Below, one piece after another: positions 57,678 through 64,000 of a stretch of DNA of 64,000 nt. Position numbers and translations under genes: made by a program. Source of the stretch: Halichondria panicea (taxonomy: Eukaryota > Porifera > Demospongiae > Suberitida > Halichondriidae); contig NC_087385.1 of the NCBI RefSeq assembly GCF_963675165.1, positions 4,388,412 to 4,452,411 of the forward strand. The letters run 5' to 3'. Each line of letters starts with the position of its first letter. Position 1 is the stretch's first letter. The notes under the pieces were generated by a model. It did not search any database, had not been told where the DNA came from, and saw nothing but the letters and a program-made list of their open reading frames with translations.

Positions 57678-60600
57678 TCATCCTTCATCTGATGATGAGT
57701 CAGAGGTGTCCTCAGTCATTACCTCAGGCTCCTCGTAGCCCTATAGGAGGTGTGTGAAGGGGGGTGGTTTCTATGATAAGCATCTCTGGATGTATATTGA
57801 TGTCATACTGTACATCATAGCTACATTGAATGTGGACTCACCTTCCGGCTGCTTGGAAGCCTCTACCTTCTGTAGGATTATTGTTGTTGTGGTTGAAGCC
57901 TGCACAGGAGAGGAAGAGTGTGTCTGACCACATCAACTGGTTGCTAACAATGTTAGTCATAATGTCTCAATACATGCATTCCACCCAACTGATGTGGGGA
58001 AACACTACACAGGTTCATAGACACATGGCAGACCACATGGCAGACCAAATGGCTCTTATATCAGTTCAACAATGTAACAGTTGTTTAATGACAAAAGTGA
58101 ACAAAATAAATGTAGAAAAGGAACACAGATACATATTGTATATTTCAAAGACTGTGCTATTGTACTTAAACAAGTTCATACACAATTGCAGTTCAAAATC
58201 GTAACGAGTGGAATAGTTCAAACTGCAATATTCAGTTTGTCGAATCGAGCAGAATCCATTTTAGACCCACTTTGTCACAGCTCCATGCAGAATGCAAGTC
58301 TTTTTCTTGTCCCCACACACACACAGGTTCAGACATAAGTGCTATAAAATACTTCACTGTTGGTACTAGCTCTGCTTGAAGGCCTCACTTCACTGCCATG
58401 GCTACTGGCTCGACTGCTAGCTCTGCTCTCACTCTGTTCTCGACTTGAGCGACTACTAGACCTCTGACTGCTGCTGGCACGACTGTCAGCACGACTTCTG
58501 GATCTCTTTGGCTCCTTCTCTAGGGCTGAGACAGTGTATAGCACTCCAGCAAACGGGGAGAAGAGTGTGGAGACACACATATCGAATCGAGTGTAGGCCA
58601 TCTTGGCATACTTCTTTACTCTAGCACTGTCTACTCGGGTCATGATGCAACTTTAGTCTTGAGTTAACAGTCTCTCAGTTTTTTGATAAATTGAGGTATG
58701 AGTTGTGAACTGAGAATGCATCCTTTATAGTTGTGGCAGCCATACTAATGCAGCCTGAGACAGGAAGTCGGTAGCAAAGCATGCAATGCTTTGATAGCTA
58801 CACATTCTTGTGGTAATATATCTAAGGAGAAGCATACAAGGCTGCCCACCTGAGAATAAGTGATACAAAGGCTATCGTACAGTTGCACCCACACAGCCAT
58901 CAAATTAATCCCATCAAAAAATGATTAATTTTCAATTTTTGCGTCTCCAGGGTATACCAATGGAGGGCAGACAAAAATTAATTTCAAGTGTTAAGCAGGT
59001 TACCAATATTCTTAGGCTAGAATGAACACTTAGGGTGCTAAAGTAAACTTAGGTTTTGGAGATTGTGAGATATGACAATTAATTATTGCTAATTTGTTTT
59101 GAGTGTAACCAACGAACCATGTAATGAAATGCGCGACATGCGTGACAGAGGGATATCTGAGACACCCAGTCTCTGGGGGAACACAAAAAGAGGTGGGATA
59201 TTTGAGTGGGAGTCATGAATGATAAGTGTTTACCAGACTAGGCAAAACTGTCACAAACACACACACTCAGCAAATGATAAAGTCAAAACATTTAGGAGGA
59301 CAGCGTGTGTCAGCTAATAAAAGCTTTGAAATTAGATATCTACACGTACACAACAATGTGGGCACATGCAGACTTGCTAGCCAACTATCCCAGCTGTCAA
59401 GTACAATGGTATCCTATGAACATGTACTAATCAACTGTTAATGTCAGCCTAGAGCCAAGATAATGGCCAGTACATTAGTTGTCAAGAGGACCACTTTTGA
59501 TCCAAGGTTGTATTACTCGTTAACACCTACTCACCTGTTACCTGCATCCTGGCACTAACGTCAGTACTGCCGTCGTTGACCTTTGATCCTACCACCGCCT
59601 CCTGCCCAGACGTTAGTCTCCCAAGGTGTCCACTACGCATCTCTATATCCTGAGGGAAGGGTCGCCGGGGATCATCTGGGGAGGGGAGTGTAGAAAAGCA
59701 CACACGATGATCGAGGTATATAACAAAGAGGATAACAATATTTACAGCAGGAATTTGAACCAAGCACAAGTAAGGAATCCCCCACATATCAAGCAACCAG
59801 TGTTTATGCTTAGGCTTGCAACTAGGTCATTCAAAAGTGCACAGCCCACACACTAAAATGTTGCAAACACAGTGACTACATAATTGACATCCTAGCTGAC
59901 ATTAGGCAGTAAACAAGAGAGTACCCAAAAGTGTGCCCACAAACCACTGGAATCCACAGCCAGATGGCAAGAAATGGATGGTTGGCACAACAACTTACCA
60001 CCTCCACCACAACTAAGAGGGAGACAGTCAGTAATTTACACACTAGAACCACCAACATGTGCCACTAATCCAAGACAATGAGTCTCCTGTTGATCTCTAT
60101 GATCTCTAGGGAAAGTATAATACGACCTGAGCAATTCATCTCATGAAGAATACCAGACATAGTTTCATAGGAGCTATATTTACTAGTTAATTATACATGA
60201 CCACCCCACGGTCACGTTACCTGATACCGCCAGTCACCAGCACCTCTGTTGTGTCCTGACTATGTGAAGAATGCCCCGACCAGTGGCAGGGCATCTCCAC
60301 CTCAGAATATGGCAAAGAATGTATTGTCTAAGAGAGGGTAGGAATGCTAGCAATGAATGAATGTGGTTAAACACTACACTGCCTAATCATTGTGCGTGCA
60401 AACACAGTGTGGCTGCTTCCCACCAGTACAAGACTGAGGCTGAGCTGATATGCAATTAATTCAATTACTAGCTGAGGACGTGGTGAATGCTGCATAGCTA
60501 GTCTCCACAAGTTTGATCTGCATATAGATTTAAATTCCTACCGCAGGTATGCTCTAAATATAGAATCTATTAACGATTGCCTGGTAATTACTTGAACTAT

Positions 60601-61430
60601 TGCACTATAATCATCAATTTTTGCTGGGCCTGGACAACTGCCAAGTCATGTAGTCTAGCTGATAACAATTTGTCAGCAGTTCTTTATAAGCTAAGCACCT
60701 GGTACTATCTAATCAAGACAACACTGGCTGTACTTAGACATGAGTGAGTACCCAAGCAATGTAAAATGCGAGTCTATAGGTGTATAGGAATTAATTAGAG
60801 GAGGTTTTGTACACAAACACATAGGTCTCATTGCTTAGTCTGTAGGAAGGTGTATTGCTGAGCTGAAATTAGCAATTACAAGTTGTTTCCAAACAAAATT
60901 CTTTCGGTTCAAGAAAGGTGACCAAACAACAGTAATTAAGGTACTAAAATGCCATATATGGTATATATGAAAAGCTGGTGGCTGGGCCTAATCAGTGTAC
61001 ATACCCCTACATCAGTGGAGCACAACAACAAAGCAACTGGCATACAAAACAAAACATCACATACTACACGAGATTACGTTTAGTTTGAGTGGGAGGAATG
61101 TTAGTACAAGGATGTGCAAATACTTGCTCAGCTAACGATAACATTTGAAGCAACCAGTAGAGCATTCACCCCGTACGTTGACATGACGGACACAACAACT
61201 TTTTACTGTAATGACCTCGTAATGACCTTAACATTATGGGGAATGATTGTGAATCTATAAAGCATCGATTAGAAAAACATGCAGTGTTTTTTGTCGCCTT
61301 CGAAGATCGCCTACAAGTTTCAAGTCTATTATTTTTCAACCATTGTCTCATTAGCAGAGTTAAAGCAGTCCATGAAAGTGCCTAGTTCGCTCAAACATAC
61401 CATTATAATTTTTGTGTCCGCACGCACGCA

Positions 61431-61505
<75 letters not shown>

Positions 61506-61525
61506 GCACGCACACACACACACAT

Positions 61526-61572
<47 letters not shown>

Positions 61573-62989
61573 AGGGGCGGATCCAAGATTGATCAGTTCG
61601 TTGGGTTCGTACGAACCACCTTCCATGCAGGTAGTTCATATAATAGACTTGCTGATTTGAACAAGCTAGCTAGCTATACTGTCATGACACACAGTAAAAA
61701 GTTCTCTCTGCATGTAAGAGGGTGGGGGCTGGCTGAGTCAGCTAGTCTAGGATATCAGCCACATTTGCACCACATGGTCCGGTCTACACAGCTAGTGGCA
61801 TATTTAACGGTGGTCTTTGGGGCTTGAGTATCCCCCTGGTCTCTCAGACAGCCATGAAAGTTATGTTACAGTAGCTATTAGCACTGGTCTAGCCTTTTTT
61901 TAGTGAAATCTCAGTGACACTTTTAGAACCCTCCTTTCACAATTCCTGGATCCACCCCTGCACACACACACAAACCGACACATACATCAATCACTCTACC
62001 CCTGCTGTGTGCTGCACACACATGAGGTAACTATAGAAACCAAGACTCCTAGTGCACAAACCCCTTCAAATAATTAACTCTCCACCCACTCACTGGGTTG
62101 CCATCCAACAGGGGAGACAGTGGAGCTGGCTTGACTGATGCGATGGGCGTAGCGAATGAGGAGCTCTGGACTCACTGCACCTGCACAATGGGAGGGGGGA
62201 GTGGGTTGATAAACGACCTGTTAAACTTGCAACAACATGTCTCAAATGTCATGTTAAAGTGACTAAGTGCGCCAACAATACAACAATGACCACTTGTGCA
62301 AGCACTTACCATTTTTGGCAGTCAATATGGAGTCTAGCTTCTGCCTACCTCGGTACACGGTCTCTTCCTGTAGAATGGCCAGTAGTGAGTATGGAAATAA
62401 TCACAAGAATACAAGTAACACGTAGAGAAGATGGAATGTAACACTAAGATACGTTAATCCAGGGTACTGAAATGACTAGAATTTACCAGAATTTTCTCAG
62501 CTTCCTGCAGTTTGGCTTGAAGGCTCATGAGTTCTCTCTCCTTGACCTCCAGCTCACCCGCCACTCTGTCAATGTCATCTTGCTTGGATCGCATCTCAAT
62601 GGCTGGGGAAGGGGGTCTAATAGAGACCATGTGGCAAAAATTATTATTTGTAAGACTGACCTGTGTCTGCGAGAGCTTGTATTTCGGAATTTCTTTCAAT
62701 GAGTTTATCAATTACCTGAGAGAATAGTGGAATTAAGTTTATGTTACGGTTCGGCATAACGATGATCCTGTACCTATAGTATCAACTTACAGTGGTTACG
62801 GATTGTGCATTTTGCTCTCCGGATATCTTGCCCTCTCTAATCACAGCTTCTAGCAGTTGTCTAGGAAATAATAATTAATTTATACGAGATTGAACACATG
62901 TATGAAATGGAATCTCACCTAGTTAGTGAAGTAAAATCAGCTAAACCAGTTTGAAGTCTCATTTTAACAGTCTCATTTTCTTCTTCCAT
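57678..62989 (-). CDS. MED4: Mediator complex subunit 4
   Basis: Exons recognised: 62919-62989, 62791-62860, 62661-62715, 62487-62602, 62310-62367, 62094-62180, then 59542-59675 and a last exon 57678-57740. The coiled-coil part has [17 protein letters not shown] and [33 protein letters not shown] is the conserved hinge, and [20 protein letters not shown] matches human [20 protein letters not shown]. The last exon in the frame [20 protein letters not shown] resembles the human acidic Ser-rich tail. MED4 is a Mediator middle-module subunit bridging activators and RNA polymerase II. The joining of exon 7 to the tail is uncertain: a candidate exon at 57843-57900 shifts the frame if its best splice sites are used. 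About 217 residues without it. Introns 6 and 7 are long (2.4 and 1.8 kb) and hold repeats. Confidence 0.88.
58329..58643 (-). CDS. Possible small Ser/Arg-rich protein gene inside a MED4 intron
   Basis: An ATG-started frame of 104 codons in MED4 intron 7, same strand. Residues 1-43 ([20 protein letters not shown] then [19 protein letters not shown]) may include one hydrophobic segment. The rest is a low-complexity Ser/Arg run ([32 protein letters not shown]). No family recognised. It could be a nested gene, an alternative MED4 exon, or a chance frame. Confidence 0.3.
   Translation of the reverse strand: MTRVDSARVKKYAKMAYTRFDMCVSTLFSPFAGVLYTVSALEKEPKRSRSRADSRASSSQRSSSRSSREQSESRASSRASSHGSEVRPSSRASTNSEVFYSTYV
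61430..61571. repeat. (CA)n microsatellite, MED4 intron 6
   Basis: About 140 nt of CA units with a few CG and AT variants; it opens meaningless frames on both strands. Confidence 0.95.
61572..61960. mobile_element. hAT-like MITE inserted in the CA microsatellite
   Basis: CAGGGGCGGATCCAAGA at 61572 is mirrored by TCCTGGATCCACCCCTG ending at 61960. CA repeats flank it on both sides, so an 8-bp target duplication cannot be told from the microsatellite. CAGGGGCGGATCCA is a typical hAT-type end. Confidence 0.75.
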
Positions 62990-63608
62990 TGTATGTAGAT
63001 ATGTATTATTGCGATGAGTGATTTTAGAAGTTGCTTGTGCTGCACAGGTTTGGTCCTACATCTTGATCTCACTGCGCATGCTTGAAACTTGCAATTTGCA
63101 CAAAAACAAGCCCCGCCTCCAAAACGTGACCACATTAGATTTGACTGACCCTCATGTGTGCATGTTGACATGTGTACAAAAATAATAGTACTCTAGCTAA
63201 CTAGCTGCTATGTCGTCTATGATGCTGCTGTTAGCTCAGTCTATCTAGCCGAGAGTTAGTCGAAAGATTCCTATCGACAAGCTACGCAAGAGGAGCCACG
63301 ACCCAAGGAGAGACAGAAGACGAAGCCTTTGTTTTGATCTTGCCCACCTGTACTAAAACACCTTCGGACCTTATTATCGCGACTACACAACGACAAATAC
63401 TGCTATAAACCGAAAGAACTCCACAAGAGCTGAAAACATTGTGTGGACAGAGCTAGAGACACATTCCATAGACTCACACCAACAAGGCACTGAAGCTTAG
63501 GGCAGTAACTGAAGCTTCTCAATTAGTAAACCCGGTCTTTAAGTGGTTCTCTACAACAGCTTTGTGTTCCACTATCGTTCAATACTACCCCTTCAACCTG
63601 TGAGGAGA
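62990..63608. promoter_or_regulatory. Divergent upstream region, MED4 / unknown gene
   Basis: 619 nt between start codons. CTGCGCATGCTT at 63072-63083 is close to an NRF1-type site near the MED4 start. The part from about 63230 is purine-rich and free of stops in places, and is probably the 5' UTR of the gene at 63609. Confidence 0.4.
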
Positions 63609-64000
63609 ATGACAGACAATAGTAGACAGCAAGAGGTGAGTGTTTCTAGTTAGAGCACATCCCTTTAAGCTGCAAGTAATTGCATTTTATGGCTTGTCTG
63701 TATGAAAAGCTGTGTATGAGCCAGCCTAAGTAGCTGTAAGCATGTTTGCTGAATTAGCTGTAGCTGTGTTTATTATCGTTAAAATTATTACACTGCACTT
63801 GCACTGCATGTATTGTATTATCTTTCAAATAATTATTATCATCTGATAATAGGACCGGTCAAGTGTGATGAATGGGCCACCCAGCTCTAACCCCCAACTC
63901 CAGGCTGGACTCATACCTCATTTTGCGATGGCGTCTGATTCGTCAATGGGACTGACAGCACACCACTCTTTGGCGGCTTATGGGATCATGCATCATCAGC
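63609..64000 (+). CDS. Unrecognised gene, first two exons only (runs off the right edge)
   Basis: ATG at 63609 starts a 27-nt coding exon (MTDNSRQQE) ending at 63635 before GTGAGT. After a 217-nt intron an exon from 63853 continues to the window edge with DRSSVMNGPPSSNPQLQAGL and IPHFAMASDSSMGLTAHHSL. The text is Ser/Pro/Gln/His-rich and disordered, as in many transcription-factor or RNA-binding N-termini, but no family can be named. Confidence 0.6.

Noticed and set aside
60213-60331. Exon-like open stretch flanked by AG and GT in MED4 intron 6
   Set aside because: Entering it from the MED4 phase gives a stop within a few codons, and exon 6 joins exon 7 directly with the conserved sequence intact.
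61279-61827. Long frames of repeating His-Thr or Val-Cys on both strands
   Set aside because: Produced entirely by the CA microsatellite.

Overview
The window is nuclear DNA from an animal with a compact, intron-rich genome. Nearly all of it is protein-coding genes broken by many short GT-AG introns (often 50-150 nt), and start codons of divergent neighbours are often only 115-320 nt apart. The AT-rich introns carry short inverted-repeat transposons and microsatellites. Gene content (DLG-type MAGUK, huntingtin, MED4, MSL2, PDCD10, gamma-synergin) is metazoan. Intron size, gene spacing and repeat style make a demosponge such as Amphimedon my best guess; that is an inference, not a database result.

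Layout. 1-6.2 kb: 5' end of a RASA2/3-type Ras-GAP (-), PDCD10 (-), EBPL (-), a coiled-coil possible kinetochore protein (+), thymidylate kinase (-) and adenylate kinase 3 (-). 6.3-10 kb: a ubiquitin-specific protease (+). 10.2-15.7 kb: RCE1 (-) and pICln/CLNS1A (+), whose 3.5-kb first intron holds a dead pogo-type transposon and a second element with a third nested inside it. 15.8-18.2 kb: TMEM164 (-) and AMMECR1 (+). 18.5-25.1 kb: a DLG scaffold (+) with L27, three PDZ, SH3 and guanylate-kinase-like domains. 25.5-26.2 kb: MRGBP (-). 26.5-42.2 kb: a full-length huntingtin gene (+) that I could follow through 56 exons in one open frame (2,546 codons), without a polyglutamine tract. 42.5-43.2 kb: an intronless gene of unknown function (+). 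43.4-44.8 kb: a GT92 glycosyltransferase (-). 45.2-49.3 kb: gamma-synergin/SYNRG (-). 49.5-51.8 kb: PCID2 (+). 52-54 kb: MSL2 (+). 54.2-55.3 kb: an EPSTI1-like coiled-coil protein (-). 55.6-57.5 kb: an aldo-keto reductase (+). 57.7-63.0 kb: MED4 (-). 63.6 kb to the end: first exons of an unrecognised gene (+).

The neighbours do not form one pathway. Local themes are chromatin and transcription (MRGBP, MSL2, MED4), membrane traffic and signalling (RASA, PDCD10, RCE1, DLG, SYNRG) and nucleotide kinases (DTYMK and AK3 in tandem). The clearest architectural feature is the repeated use of short shared upstream regions by eight divergent gene pairs. The most unusual sequence features are a minisatellite that copies a huntingtin 5' splice site about eleven times, two introns with minor-spliceosome-like signals (PCID2, huntingtin), nested transposons in pICln intron 1, an 80-bp perfect palindrome, and tandem EFGEF-type repeats in SYNRG.
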